28,100 nucleotides of DNA, from the NCBI GenBank assembly GCA_964466745.1, contig CAYXOX010000024.1, forward strand, positions 1-28,100, given 5' to 3'. Made by a program: the position numbers and the translations under genes. Positions 1 through 7,933 of this stretch are shown in pieces. Each line of letters starts with the position of its first letter. Positions within the stretch are counted from its first letter, which is position 1. This DNA comes from CAYXOX01 sp964466745 (GTDB taxonomy: Bacteria; Pseudomonadota; Alphaproteobacteria; Rhodobacterales; Rhodobacteraceae). Under the pieces are notes generated by a model. That model worked only from the letters and a program-made list of their open reading frames with translations. It ran no database searches and had not been told where the DNA came from.

Positions 1-21
1 CCTCCGCGCACCTGGCCGTCC

Positions 22-47
22 GCGCCCCGCGCCCCGCGCCCCGCGCC
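22..47. repeat. short GCGCCCC tandem repeat
   Basis: The heptamer GCGCCCC is repeated about 3.7 times without interruption. A related stretch recurs near 137-150, just before the first gene. The first 150 bases hold no gene I can recognise; one forward frame stays open to a stop near 130, but its Arg/Pro-rich translation looks like GC-driven noise. This is probably a simple low-complexity expansion. Confidence 0.5.
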
Positions 48-164
48 GGCGGCGGTGGCGGCACGCGGGGCTCTGTCGGCGCGGCCCCAGCCCCGTGCCC
101 CGCCACGCCTTCCGCTCAAGGCGCCCCGCTTGACCCGCGCCCCGCGCCGGTGCACGCAGGCGCG

Positions 165-1073
165 ATGACGAGACGTGACCGGATCGACGCGGCCGGCACG
201 GCGGCCCTCACCGGCTTCGCCCTGCTCTTCGCGTTCAACCAGGTGGCCATCAAGATCACCAACGGCGGGCTGCAGCCTGTGTTCGCGGCCGGGCTGCGCT
301 CGGTCGGCGCGCTTGCCGTGCTGCTGCTGTGGGTGCTCTGGCGGCGCAAGCCGCTCACACTGGCACGTGCCTACTGGGGGCCGGGCCTTCTCGTGGGCGC
401 GCTCTTCGCCTTCGAGTTCGTCTGCCTGTTCGTTGCGCTCGATCTTACCGGCGTCGCGCGCGCCTCGGTGATCTTCTACTCCATGCCCGTCTGGATGGCG
501 CTCGGCGCGCATCTCTTTCTCGCGGGCGACAGGCTCACGCCGCGGCGCCTTGCCGGCCTGGCGCTGGCCATGGCCGGGGTGGCCTGGGCGCTGCTCGACC
601 GCGCCGAGGCAGGCGCGCGGAGCCTTGCGGGCGATCTGCTGGCCCTCGCCGCGGCCATGGGATGGGCGGGAACGGCGCTGGTGGTGCGGTCGAGCCGCCT
701 GGTGCGCGCCGCGCCGGAAGAGCAGCTCTTCTGGCAGCTTGCCGTCTCGATCCCGCTGTTCTTTCTCGCCGCGCCCTTCTTCGGCGACTACCTGCGCGCC
801 TTCGGGCCGCTGCACGCCGCGGGGCTCGCCTTCCAGGTGGTGGCCATCGCATCGGCGGGGTTTCTCGCATGGTACTGGCTGCTTACCATCTACCCGGCCT
901 CGTCCGTGGCCTCCTTCAGCTTCCTGTCGCCGGTCTTCGCGGTGCTGCTGGGCTGGGCCCTGCTCGGGGAGCCCGTCGGCCGCGAGATCGCCGTTGCGCT
1001 CGCGCTCGTCTCGGCCGGGCTCGTCCTCGTCAATCGCCCGGCGCGCGGTCAGGTGCCGCAGAAGGTGGCCTGA
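165..1073 (+). CDS. EamA/DMT-family inner-membrane permease
   Basis: This is a drug/metabolite-transporter superfamily protein of about 302 residues, an inner-membrane exporter or importer of small metabolites whose substrate cannot be read from sequence. The translation alternates hydrophobic segments with short Arg-rich loops and appears as two tandem EamA repeats of about 140 residues, consistent with ten membrane spans. The second repeat ends with the usual pattern, SVASFSFLSPVFAVLLGW followed by an LGEPVG loop. I prefer the ATG at 165 (MTRRDR...) because it gives the usual short polar N-terminus before the first span; an in-frame GTG at 150 would add five residues. The 3' end overlaps the convergent selO gene by 25 bases, so no independent terminator fits between them. 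Confidence 0.88.
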   Translation: MTRRDRIDAAGTAALTGFALLFAFNQVAIKITNGGLQPVFAAGLRSVGALAVLLLWVLWRRKPLTLARAYWGPGLLVGALFAFEFVCLFVALDLTGVARASVIFYSMPVWMALGAHLFLAGDRLTPRRLAGLALAMAGVAWALLDRAEAGARSLAGDLLALAAAMGWAGTALVVRSSRLVRAAPEEQLFWQLAVSIPLFFLAAPFFGDYLRAFGPLHAAGLAFQVVAIASAGFLAWYWLLTIYPASSVASFSFLSPVFAVLLGWALLGEPVGREIAVALALVSAGLVLVNRPARGQVPQKVA

Positions 1074-2470
1074 ACCGCCTCGTGGGGCAGGGGCGGCGCG
1101 GCGAGATCCTCCGCGCCCGGCTGCTCCTCGTAGGGGCGGGAGAGGACTCGCTGGAGCCGCTCGAAGGGCGCCATGTCGCCCTCCAGCGCCGCGGCGATCA
1201 TCGCTTCCACCCGGTGGTTGCGCGGGATGTAGGCGGGGTTGGCCGCCCGCATGCGTGCCTCGACGCCCGCCTCGCCGGCAAGCCGCGCGCGCCAGCGGGC
1301 CGACCAGGCCTCGAACCCCGACTCATGGCCGGGAAAGGCCGCCGCCGCAGCCTCGGTGCCGAGCGCGCGGAAACCGTTGGTGAAATCCGTGCCGGCCGCT
1401 TCCATCAGGCCCAGCAGGTCCTCGATGAGCGCATCGTCGCCGGGCCCGGCATCCGCCAGGCCGATCTTGGCGCCGAAGCGCGCCCGCCGCGCCGCCTCGT
1501 AGCGCGCCGCGAACCCGTCGAGCATCTCCGTGAAGCGCTCGATGGCGGCTGCCTCGTCGGGCATCAGCGGCAGCAGCGCGGTGGCGAACTGGGCGAGGTT
1601 CCACAGCGCGATGCGCGGCTGGTTGGCGTAGGCGTAGCGGCCGCCCCGGTCGATGGAGGAAAACACCGTGGCCGGATCGTAGGCGTCCATGAAGGCGCAG
1701 GGGCCGTAATCGATCGTCTCGCCGGAGATCGCGCAGTTGTCGGTGTTCATCACGCCGTGGATGAAGCCGAGCGCCATCCACCGTGCCACCAGCTCCGCCT
1801 GCGCCGCGATCACCGCCGCGAGCAGATCCTCGGGTCCCCCCGCGTCGGGGTAGTGGCGCCCGCGGGCATGGGCCTCCAGCGCGGCGAGCGCCTCGACGTC
1901 CCGCCGGGCGGCGAAATACTGGAAGGTGCCCACCCGGATGTGGGAGGCCGCGACCCGGGTCAGAACCGCGCCCGGCAGCGGCCGCTCGCGCAGCACCGTC
2001 TCGCCGGTGGCGACGGCGGCCAGGGCCCGCGTCGTGGGCACACCGAGCGCGGCCATCGCCTCGCTCACGAGGTATTCGCGCAGCACCGGCCCCAGCCAGG
2101 CGCGCCCGTCGCCCATCCGGCTGTAGGGGGTGGGGCCCGAGCCCTTCAGCTGCAGGTCGTGGCGCCGGCCGTCGGGGCCGAGCACCTCCCCGAGCAGGAT
2201 CGCGCGCCCGTCGCCCAGCTGCGGCGAGAACCCGCCGAACTGGTGCCCGGCATAGACCTGCGCGAGCGGCGCCGCGCCGTCGGGGACGGCGTTGCCCGCG
2301 AAGACGCGCGCCGCCTCCAGGCGGTCGGGCGCCGCCAGCCCCAGCGCCTCCGCCAGCGGCGCGTTGAAGGCCAGAAGCTCCGGTGCCGCCACCGGCACCG
2401 GGTCCATGCGGGTGAAGAAGCGCGCGGGCAGCGCGGCATAGCTGTTGTCGAAGCGGGCACGCAGGGTCAT
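1049..2470 (-). CDS. selO: protein adenylyltransferase SelO (YdiU/UPF0061 family)
   Basis: SelO is a pseudokinase-fold enzyme that transfers AMP from ATP to Ser, Thr or Tyr of protein targets and is linked to redox stress responses. The 473-residue translation carries the family hallmarks: YAGHQFGGFSPQLGDGRA near residue 80, the catalytic-loop equivalent HGVMNTDN, and the metal-binding IDYGPCAFMD segment. It ends in FCGT, placing a Cys close to the C-terminus where eukaryotic SelO has selenocysteine. I use the ATG at 2470 because an AAGGAGA ribosome site lies about nine bases upstream; ATG at 2476 and TTG at 2494 are in-frame alternatives with poorer spacing. The gene is convergent with the EamA permease and overlaps it by 25 bases. 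Confidence 0.93.
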   Translation of the reverse strand: MTLRARFDNSYAALPARFFTRMDPVPVAAPELLAFNAPLAEALGLAAPDRLEAARVFAGNAVPDGAAPLAQVYAGHQFGGFSPQLGDGRAILLGEVLGPDGRRHDLQLKGSGPTPYSRMGDGRAWLGPVLREYLVSEAMAALGVPTTRALAAVATGETVLRERPLPGAVLTRVAASHIRVGTFQYFAARRDVEALAALEAHARGRHYPDAGGPEDLLAAVIAAQAELVARWMALGFIHGVMNTDNCAISGETIDYGPCAFMDAYDPATVFSSIDRGGRYAYANQPRIALWNLAQFATALLPLMPDEAAAIERFTEMLDGFAARYEAARRARFGAKIGLADAGPGDDALIEDLLGLMEAAGTDFTNGFRALGTEAAAAAFPGHESGFEAWSARWRARLAGEAGVEARMRAANPAYIPRNHRVEAMIAAALEGDMAPFERLQRVLSRPYEEQPGAEDLAAPPLPHEAVQATFCGT

Positions 2471-2572
2471 GGGCATTCTCTCCTTGCCGGGCAATCTAGG
2501 CGTCCGCTGCGCGAATGTGATCCCCCCGCGCGTCCCGACGCACCATTCCGCGCAACCGCGCGCATGCTGCGA

Positions 2573-2620
2573 CTTTGGCCCGGAAATACCTCGGGGAGCG
2601 CGAGGGGCAGCGCCCCTCGC
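2573..2620 (-). repeat. composite hairpin/GAGTATTT repeat, copy 1, downstream of the GNAT gene
   Basis: Read on the minus strand, this is a perfect 9-bp stem with a 3-nt loop (2600-2620, arms GCGAGGGGC/GCCCCTCGC) followed by a diverged core (GAGGTATTTCCGGGCCAAAG). It starts 28 bases beyond the stop of the GNAT gene. A nearly identical hairpin plus core occurs at 27865-27915 in the other orientation. Its position fits a transcription terminator, but there is no run of T after the stem. Confidence 0.7.
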
Positions 2621-2647
2621 ACCCGTCTCCGCGCGCGCAAGCCGCCG

Positions 2648-3097
2648 CTAGAATGTCCGGGTCATCAGCATGAAGCGCTCGCGGGGGCGGAACCCGGTCT
2701 TGCGGCAGATCCGCTGAACCTGGGCATCCTCCCGGTCCACCTCGACATGCAGCGCCTTCAGGCCCGCGCCCGCCAGCGCCCGGGGAAGCTCGAGGAGCAC
2801 CTCGGTCGCGATGCCGCGGCCGCGCACGGCCGGCCGGACGTAAAGCTCGTCGAGGAACCCGTCCATGCCCCCCAGCTCGATCGACCAGCCGAAGGCCAGT
2901 ACCGCGTAGCCGATGGGGGCCCGCGCCGGGCCGATGAGGTAGACCGCTCCCTGGGGCACGCCCTCGAGAAGCGGCAGGAGCGCGGCCCGCCGCGCCTCCT
3001 CGGTCATCTCCAGCCCGAGATGGGCGTGCATGTCGGCCACCAGCGGCAGGAGCACCGGCAGGTGCTCGGGGCGCGCCAGGGTCAGCGAGACGCTCAC
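2648..3097 (-). CDS. GNAT-family N-acetyltransferase
   Basis: This is a 149-residue acetyl-CoA-dependent acyltransferase of the GNAT fold; its substrate is unknown. The acetyl-CoA pyrophosphate loop is visible as VRPAVRGRGIATEVL around residues 90-105, preceded by the beta-4 strand DGFLDELYVRP. A typical late motif (VDREDAQVQRICRKTGFRP, with Arg/Lys before GF) follows. The start is GTG at 3097, whose GTGA overlaps the TGA of the upstream nucleoside hydrolase by four bases, so the two genes are translationally coupled. This start gives a clean N-terminal GNAT beta-1 strand (SVSLTLARPEHLP). The pairing suggests modification of a nucleoside-related amine or protein, but that is only inferred from adjacency. 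Confidence 0.85.
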   Translation of the reverse strand: MSVSLTLARPEHLPVLLPLVADMHAHLGLEMTEEARRAALLPLLEGVPQGAVYLIGPARAPIGYAVLAFGWSIELGGMDGFLDELYVRPAVRGRGIATEVLLELPRALAGAGLKALHVEVDREDAQVQRICRKTGFRPRERFMLMTRTF

Positions 3098-4053
3098 GGC
3101 GCCCCCGCGGGCCGCAGTCGGCCGAGTCGCCCGGTGAGCAGGGCGAAGAAGCCGTCGGCATCGACATCGCCGATGAAGGTCGCGTTCGGCGGCCGGTCGG
3201 TGACGCGCCACCAGTCGGCCACGGTCATGCCGCAGGTCAGCGCCGAGCCGGTTTCGATCTCGACGTTGACGAACCGTCCCGCGAAGAGATCGGGCGCCAG
3301 CAGATGGGCGATCACGCAGGGGTCGTGGAGCGGTGCGCCCTCCGAGCCGTACTTCGCCTTGTCGAAGCGTTCGAAGAAATCCGTCCAGGCCGCGACGGTG
3401 GCGCCGACGGGTGTGCCCAGCGCCGCAATGGCCGCCACGCGCGGGCGCGTCACGAGCACCTTGTGGGTCACATCGAGGGGCAGCAGGGTCAGCGGCGCGC
3501 CCGAGGCCAGCACGGCTGCCGCCGCCTCGGGGTCGACGTAGATGTTGAACTCCGCGGCCGGGGTGATGTTGCCCACCTCGAAATAGGCGCCGCCCATGGC
3601 GACGATCCCGGCGACGCGCGGCACGACGTCCGGCGCGCGTGCGAAGGCAGCGGCGATGTTGGTCAGCGGTCCCAGCGTGCAGAGCGTCACCGTGCCCGCG
3701 GGTTCGCGCCGGAGCGTCTCGACGAGGAAATCGACGGCATGCGTCGGTTGCAGGGGGGTCGCCGGGTCGGGCAGGTCGGCCCCGTCGAGCCCGGTCCGGC
3801 CATGCACGTGCTCGGCCGTCACCAGCTCGCGGGAGAGCGGCCCGTCGCACCCGGCGAAGACGGGCACATCCGTGCGCCCGGCGAGGTCGCACACCTTGCG
3901 CGCGTTGAGCGCGGTGCGCGCCAGCGGCACGTTGCCCGCCACCGCCGTGATGCCCAGCACCTCGATCTCCTCCGGCGAGGCGAGCGCCAGCAGGATCGCC
4001 ACGGCATCGTCCTGGCCGGGGTCGGTGTCGATGATGATCTTCCTCGGCGCCAT
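3094..4053 (-). CDS. inosine-uridine-type nucleoside N-ribohydrolase
   Basis: This cytosolic enzyme hydrolyses the N-glycosidic bond of ribonucleosides to free base and ribose (IUNH family). At 319 residues it has the usual length. The calcium/ribose-binding motif DTDPGQDD is at residues 9-16, the mid-protein AEFNIYVDPEAA motif is intact, and PLHDPCVIAHLL near residue 235 supplies the catalytic-site His and the metal-binding Asp. Substrate preference (purine, pyrimidine or both) cannot be decided from these motifs. The ATG at 4053 gives the standard N-terminus (MAPRKIIIDTDPG). The gene is first in a two-gene unit with the GNAT gene (GTGA overlap). A 487-base non-coding stretch lies upstream and should hold its promoter, though I could not identify a convincing one. 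Confidence 0.92.
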   Translation of the reverse strand: MAPRKIIIDTDPGQDDAVAILLALASPEEIEVLGITAVAGNVPLARTALNARKVCDLAGRTDVPVFAGCDGPLSRELVTAEHVHGRTGLDGADLPDPATPLQPTHAVDFLVETLRREPAGTVTLCTLGPLTNIAAAFARAPDVVPRVAGIVAMGGAYFEVGNITPAAEFNIYVDPEAAAAVLASGAPLTLLPLDVTHKVLVTRPRVAAIAALGTPVGATVAAWTDFFERFDKAKYGSEGAPLHDPCVIAHLLAPDLFAGRFVNVEIETGSALTCGMTVADWWRVTDRPPNATFIGDVDADGFFALLTGRLGRLRPAGAP

Positions 4054-4540
4054 GTCCTGCCCGCTCCGGTCCTTTCCTGCCTGTCGCGGTCCACGCCGCA
4101 GAGCAGGACACGTGCCGGCCGCCTCATGGCCTGCCGGCCGTGCCCGGCGCAGCCCCGCCCCGGCGATCCCCGTGCGACGGAACGTGACCGGCGGGGAAGA
4201 GGTTGTCCAGCCCGTGCCCGCGCCGCCGGCGGGTTCCGGCCCGCGCCATGGCACCGGTCCCCGGGCTGCCCCCGGCGCCCGCCCGCAGCTGTGAAAGGCG
4301 CGGGGCCGTCCCCGCCCGCCACCCCGCCTGCCCGCGCCGTCGCCCGCGGCCCTTCGCTTTCTTCGCAGGCAAGGGCGCCCCGCGCGGGCGGAACGGTCCC
4401 TGCCCCCGCAGCGGCAGGGGCCCGCCTGCCACGGGCCGCCCCGGCCGAGGGCTCGCCGGCGCCCCTTCATCCTGGCCTAAATACTCGCGACCCTCCGCCC
4501 GGCGTCCCGCGCGCCGCAGCGGGCAGCGCGCCGGGGCGCC
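4054..4540. other. 487-base GC-rich intergenic region
   Basis: No gene is supported here. The forward and reverse frames are open for long distances only because the DNA is extremely GC-rich; their translations are Arg/Pro/Ala-rich and match no family. The region contains repeat copy 2 at 4465-4540, next to the end of the Gfo/Idh/MocA gene, and must contain the 5' control region of the nucleoside hydrolase. The ribosome-site candidate for that gene, GGAG, lies about ten bases upstream of 4053. Confidence 0.6.
4465..4540 (-). repeat. composite hairpin/GAGTATTT repeat, copy 2, downstream of the oxidoreductase
   Basis: Read on the minus strand directly after the oxidoreductase stop, an imperfect G/C stem (4501-4514 with 4526-4540) is followed about 13 bases later by the core CGAGTATTTAGGCCAGGATG (4465-4488). 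The order, hairpin then core, and the orientation relative to the upstream gene are the same as for copy 1. A terminator role is plausible. Confidence 0.6.
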
Positions 4541-5611
4541 TCAGTCGAGGACGAGCGGCTCGGCGGGCTTCGCGGCGGAGGCGAAGCAGGCCTCGGCCAG
4601 CGCCATCGTCTCGTAGGCGTCCTCGATCCCGGAATAGAGCGCGGCGTCCTCGCCGGCGGCTACCCGCTGCAGGTTGCGCATCGGCCCCATGAAGCTCTCG
4701 ATGAACCACGATCCGGTCAGCGGCACCTGCGCCCACTCCCCGCCGTTCTCGCAGAACCACAGCTCGTCCGCCTCGCCGTTTGGGTAGTCGTAGAGCACCC
4801 CGAGCTTGACCATCATCGCGCCCTTCGTTCCCTCGAACCGGAACCAGCACGACTGGAACTTCCGCCCGCAGCGGTGATTGTGGTTGAGCGTCATCACGGC
4901 CCGGAGCGGCCCGTCGTAGTCCAGCACGGCCGTCGTCCGCGTCTGGCGGAACTCCGGCGCGCGGGGATCGCCCATGGTGCGCGCGAACACGCCCCTGGGC
5001 GTGCCGGCGATGGCGCGGATCGTGTCGAGGTAGTGGATGGAGTGCACCGCGATCTCGACCCGCTCCATCGGGATCAGGAAGGGAAAGAGATGCCAGGGCG
5101 TGTAGGTGTTCAGGTGCACCTCGATCTCGAGGAGCTCGCCCAGCCAGCCGCGGTTCACCGCGTCCTTCACCGCGCGCATCATCGGCGAGAAGCGCAGCTG
5201 GAAGTTCATCGCCGCGGTGAGCTTCTTGTCGCGGCAGATTCCGCGCAGGTGGCGGGCCTCCTCCTGGGTGGGCCCGAAGGGTTTCTGGATCAGCACCGCC
5301 GCGCCGTCGGGCAGGAGCGGCAGGACATGGCGGATCGCGTCCGGCGGGACGGCGACGTCATAGACCGCCGCGTTGCCATGGGCGGCCACGGCGGCGGCGA
5401 CCTCCGCATGGGTGGCCGGGATGTCGAAATCCGCTGCCACGGCGCCGGCCCGCCCGGCGTCGAGATCGGTGATGGAGGCAACCGCGAGGCCGGCCTTGGC
5501 ATAGGCCGGCAGATGGGCGTCGCGCACGATGCCGCCCGCCCCGATCAGCGCGATCGGTTTCGGGGCCGACGGGGCGGGCCAGTCCTGGACAAGCTCGGTG
5601 ACGTCTCTCAT
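4541..5611 (-). CDS. Gfo/Idh/MocA-family NAD(P)-dependent oxidoreductase
   Basis: This 356-residue dehydrogenase belongs to the glucose-fructose oxidoreductase/inositol dehydrogenase family, which oxidises sugars, sugar acids or inositols. The Rossmann motif is GAGGIVRDAHLPAY near residues 22-35. The substrate/cofactor lysine lies in IQKPFG (the usual EKP, here QKP). HSIHYLDTIR, around residue 190, has the family's catalytic His positions. The start at 5611 is fixed by an ATGA overlap with the stop of the upstream MaoC gene. As the only sugar-dehydrogenase-like enzyme near an importer, mutarotase and acid-sugar dehydratases, it is the best candidate for the first oxidation step. That role is inferred from context; the family is too broad to name a substrate. 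Confidence 0.88.
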   Translation of the reverse strand: MRDVTELVQDWPAPSAPKPIALIGAGGIVRDAHLPAYAKAGLAVASITDLDAGRAGAVAADFDIPATHAEVAAAVAAHGNAAVYDVAVPPDAIRHVLPLLPDGAAVLIQKPFGPTQEEARHLRGICRDKKLTAAMNFQLRFSPMMRAVKDAVNRGWLGELLEIEVHLNTYTPWHLFPFLIPMERVEIAVHSIHYLDTIRAIAGTPRGVFARTMGDPRAPEFRQTRTTAVLDYDGPLRAVMTLNHNHRCGRKFQSCWFRFEGTKGAMMVKLGVLYDYPNGEADELWFCENGGEWAQVPLTGSWFIESFMGPMRNLQRVAAGEDAALYSGIEDAYETMALAEACFASAAKPAEPLVLD

Positions 5612-6060
5612 GCCATCTTCTCCCGTTTCTCCACCATCAGAACGTGTTCGCAGTACATCACCGTCTCGCCGCGCTGGTTGAGCGTTTCGGTGATCTCGAC
5701 GACGCGCCCGTGGTTCGGGCGTTTCGGGTCGTCCGTCTTGGAGCCCACGGTCACGCGGGTGCGGATCGTGTCGCCGATATGGACCGGTTTCGGGAAGCGC
5801 AGCCGCTCGTAGCCGTAGGTGAAGGCGCGCGGGTTGATCTGCGTGGCCGTCTGCCCCACGCCGATGGCGAAGGTCATGGTGCCGTGGGCGATGCGCTGGC
5901 CGAAGGGCTGAGTGGCGCACCATTCGGCATCCATGTGGTGCGGGAAGAAATCTCCCGTATGGCCGGCATGGACGACGAAATCGGCCTCGGTGATGGTGCG
6001 CCCGAAGCTCTCGCGCACGGCGCCTTCCTCGTAGTCCTCGAAGTATTCTTCCTTGATCAT
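5608..6060 (-). CDS. MaoC-type (R)-hydratase, catalytic pair intact
   Basis: This 150-residue single hot-dog-domain protein belongs to the MaoC/(R)-enoyl-CoA hydratase family, which adds water reversibly to enoyl-CoA thioesters. The catalytic dyad is visible as Asp37 and His42 in TGDFFPHHMD, with the family's five-residue spacing. The supporting IAHGTM motif is at 57-62. The ATG at 6060 is preceded by a good GGGAGGAGA ribosome site. The gene is first in a leftward two-gene unit (ATGA overlap with the oxidoreductase) and is divergent from a second MaoC-like gene. A CoA-thioester substrate fits the CaiB-type CoA-transferase in the divergent operon; which acid is activated is unknown. Confidence 0.88.
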   Translation of the reverse strand: MIKEEYFEDYEEGAVRESFGRTITEADFVVHAGHTGDFFPHHMDAEWCATQPFGQRIAHGTMTFAIGVGQTATQINPRAFTYGYERLRFPKPVHIGDTIRTRVTVGSKTDDPKRPNHGRVVEITETLNQRGETVMYCEHVLMVEKREKMA

Positions 6061-6127
6061 CCGGTCTCCTCCCTTGGCCCGCGGGCGCGGTCCGGCGATC
6101 CGGCCTGAACCCGGGCGGCTTTGCATG

Positions 6128-6158
6128 ACTTTCAAATAACAAAGACCATTTGACAAGT
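6128..6158. promoter_or_regulatory. palindromic operator candidate between divergent operons
   Basis: The only AT-rich stretch of the 159-base divergent region holds an imperfect inverted repeat: ACTTTCAAAT (6128-6137), ten bases, then ATTTGACAAGT (6148-6158). The arms match except for one inserted base. The right arm contains TTGACA (6150-6155), a possible -35 box for the rightward operon, and on the other strand TTGTCA for the leftward one; neither has a good -10 box. A repressor bound here could control both directions. No regulator gene lies nearby. Confidence 0.5.
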
Positions 6159-6219
6159 GAAACGAGCGGTGCCAGCTTCGGAGAGCCGTTCGGCGGGAGC
6201 GGTTCGGGGGGAGGCGAAC

Positions 6220-6801
6220 ATGGCCGAGATCGGAGTGCATGCGCGGGGCCTGCCGGGCCTGCCGGAGGATCACGCGGCGGTGCCCGTCTGGAACGCGGAA
6301 GACTGGTACTTCGAGGACTTCACGCCGGGCGACAGGATCCGCTCGATTCGCCGGACCATCTCCGAGGGCGAATCGATGCTCTTCAACAGCCTGGTGATGG
6401 ATCACCACCCCTACGTGTCCGACCAGGAGTTCGCGGCCGAGGAGGGCGTGTTCGGACGGCGCCTTGTGGCGGGCGCGATGGTCTTCTCGCTCGGGCTCGG
6501 GCTGGCCGCGACGAACTGCCTGAACTCGTTTTCCTACGGGTACGACCGGCTTCGCTTCATCAAGCCGGTCTTCATCGGCGACACGATCTACACGATCCGG
6601 GAAAACCTCTCCAAGGAGGTGCACAACGAGACCATGGGCAAGGTCCGGGTCTCCTATTCGGTCTACAAGGGGGAGGGCGAGCTGGCCCTCTACGCCGAGC
6701 ACCTGATGACGGCGCTCTATCGCAATCCGGCCGAGTTCGCCGAGGCTGCGAAGGCGAAGGCGGCCGAGAAGGCGGCGGCGAAGGCGGCGAAGAATGGCTG
6801 A
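6220..6801 (+). CDS. MaoC-like hot-dog protein lacking the catalytic His
   Basis: This 193-residue protein has a MaoC-type hot-dog domain starting near residue 28 (DWYFEDFTPGDRI) and continuing through FSYGYDRLRFIKPVFIGDTI, typical of the family. At the active-site helix, Asp61 is present (MDHHPYVSD) but the position five residues on, normally His, is Val66. The usual HG motif is also replaced by AGAM. It may be a structural partner of the divergent MaoC protein rather than an independent hydratase. The ATG at 6220 is chosen for its GGGGGGAGG ribosome site; a GTG at 6157 would add 21 residues and overlap the operator candidate. The C-terminus is an Ala/Lys tail. The stop overlaps the next gene by eight bases. 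Confidence 0.82.
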   Translation: MAEIGVHARGLPGLPEDHAAVPVWNAEDWYFEDFTPGDRIRSIRRTISEGESMLFNSLVMDHHPYVSDQEFAAEEGVFGRRLVAGAMVFSLGLGLAATNCLNSFSYGYDRLRFIKPVFIGDTIYTIRENLSKEVHNETMGKVRVSYSVYKGEGELALYAEHLMTALYRNPAEFAEAAKAKAAEKAAAKAAKNG

Positions 6802-7933
6802 GCGCGTCACGCTGCGCGGCATGACCTGGGACCACGCCCGGGGTTACGACCCGATGGTCGCGACCTCCGAGGCCTACATGGCCGCCCATCCCGGCGTGGA
6901 GATCACCTGGGAGAAGCGCTCGCTGCAGGCCTTCGCCGACAGGCCGATCGACGAGATGGCCGGCACCTACGACCTGATGGTGATCGACCATCCCCATGTC
7001 GGGGAGGTGGCGCGGAACGGGCAGCTTCTCGCGCTCGACCTTCCGGGCCGCGAGGCGGAGCTTGCCGACATGGCTGCACATTCCGTGGGCGCCTCGCACC
7101 CCTCCTACGAGTTCGACGGGCGGCAATGGGCGCTGGCGATCGACGCCGCCACACCCGTTGCGGCGCACCGGCCCGACCTGCTCGCCGAGGCGCCCACGCG
7201 GCTCGACGAGGTGATGCGGCTCGCCGAGGCCGGGCGCGTGGCCTGCGCGCTTGTGCCGATCAACAGCCTGATGTGCTTCTTCGGGCTCGCACGCAACATG
7301 GGCTTCGCCCTGGCCAACGACCCCGAGCGGCTGATGGACAGGGCCGAGGGGCGCGTGGTGCTGGCCGATCTCGCGGCGCTCGCGCGGGCGGTCGATCCGC
7401 GCTGCTTCGCGCTGGAGCCCATCGGGATCTACGAATGGATGAGCCGCGAGGCCGACGCCCCGGCCTATTCGCCCTGGGGCTACGGCTACACCAACTACTC
7501 CCGCCCGGGCTTCGCGCCCCATCCCCTGCGCTTCGCCGATGCGCCGGGCGTGGGCGGCAACGGCCCGCGGGGCACCGTGCTGGGCGGCACCGGCATCGCC
7601 GTTTCGGCCTTCACGGCGCATCCGGAGGTGGCGGCCGACTACGCGTTCTGGATCGCCGGGGCCGAATGCCAGAAGGGGCTCTTCTTCGAGAGCGGCGGCC
7701 AGCCGGCCCATGCGGCCGCGTGGGAAGATCCGGCATGCAACGCGGCCTGCGACGGTTTCTTCCGCCGGACCCGCGAGACGCTGGAAACCTCCTGGCTGCG
7801 GCCGCGCTACGACGGGTACATGGGCCTGCAGGATCGCGGCGGCGATCTCGTTCAGGCGCATCTGAAGGGCGAAGCGGAGGCCGAGGCCACGCTCGACGCG
7901 CTCGACGCCGCCTACCGGGAGAGCCTGCCATGA
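6794..7933 (+). CDS. leaderless extracellular-solute-binding-like protein
   Basis: This 379-residue protein resembles family-1 solute-binding proteins of sugar ABC importers: residues 1-110 look like lobe I (MTWDHARGYDPMVA, then HPGVEITWEKRSL and DLMVIDHPHVG), and GTGIAVSAFTAHPEVAADYAFWI near residue 275 matches the lobe-crossing region. It has no signal peptide; it begins MAERVTLRG and no hydrophobic leader can be found upstream in frame. It should therefore be cytosolic. The start lies inside the preceding maoC-like gene (8-base overlap) and the stop overlaps the CoA-transferase start (ATGA), so its stoichiometry is tied to these enzymes. A separate, secreted binding protein follows at 9159. 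A sensor, scaffold or enzyme role is possible; none is demonstrated. Confidence 0.78.
   Translation: MAERVTLRGMTWDHARGYDPMVATSEAYMAAHPGVEITWEKRSLQAFADRPIDEMAGTYDLMVIDHPHVGEVARNGQLLALDLPGREAELADMAAHSVGASHPSYEFDGRQWALAIDAATPVAAHRPDLLAEAPTRLDEVMRLAEAGRVACALVPINSLMCFFGLARNMGFALANDPERLMDRAEGRVVLADLAALARAVDPRCFALEPIGIYEWMSREADAPAYSPWGYGYTNYSRPGFAPHPLRFADAPGVGGNGPRGTVLGGTGIAVSAFTAHPEVAADYAFWIAGAECQKGLFFESGGQPAHAAAWEDPACNAACDGFFRRTRETLETSWLRPRYDGYMGLQDRGGDLVQAHLKGEAEAEATLDALDAAYRESLP

Noticed and set aside
22..47. Tandem heptamer as a CRISPR or iteron array
   Set aside because: Units are seven bases with no spacers and only G/C; too short and simple for either.
329..3541. A 1070-codon open frame on the plus strand
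   Set aside because: It runs through EamA, selO and the GNAT/nucleoside hydrolase genes, all of which have clear family motifs in other frames. Its Arg/Gly-rich translation matches nothing; long empty frames are expected at this GC content.
5640..5652. GAAC-GT-GTTC palindrome as a LexA or other operator
   Set aside because: It lies inside the MaoC coding sequence and lacks the direct-repeat GTTC-N7-GTTC spacing used in alphaproteobacteria.
6157..6219. Upstream GTG start of the second MaoC-like gene
   Set aside because: It would place the start inside the palindromic operator, has no ribosome site, and the ATG at 6220 has a strong one.
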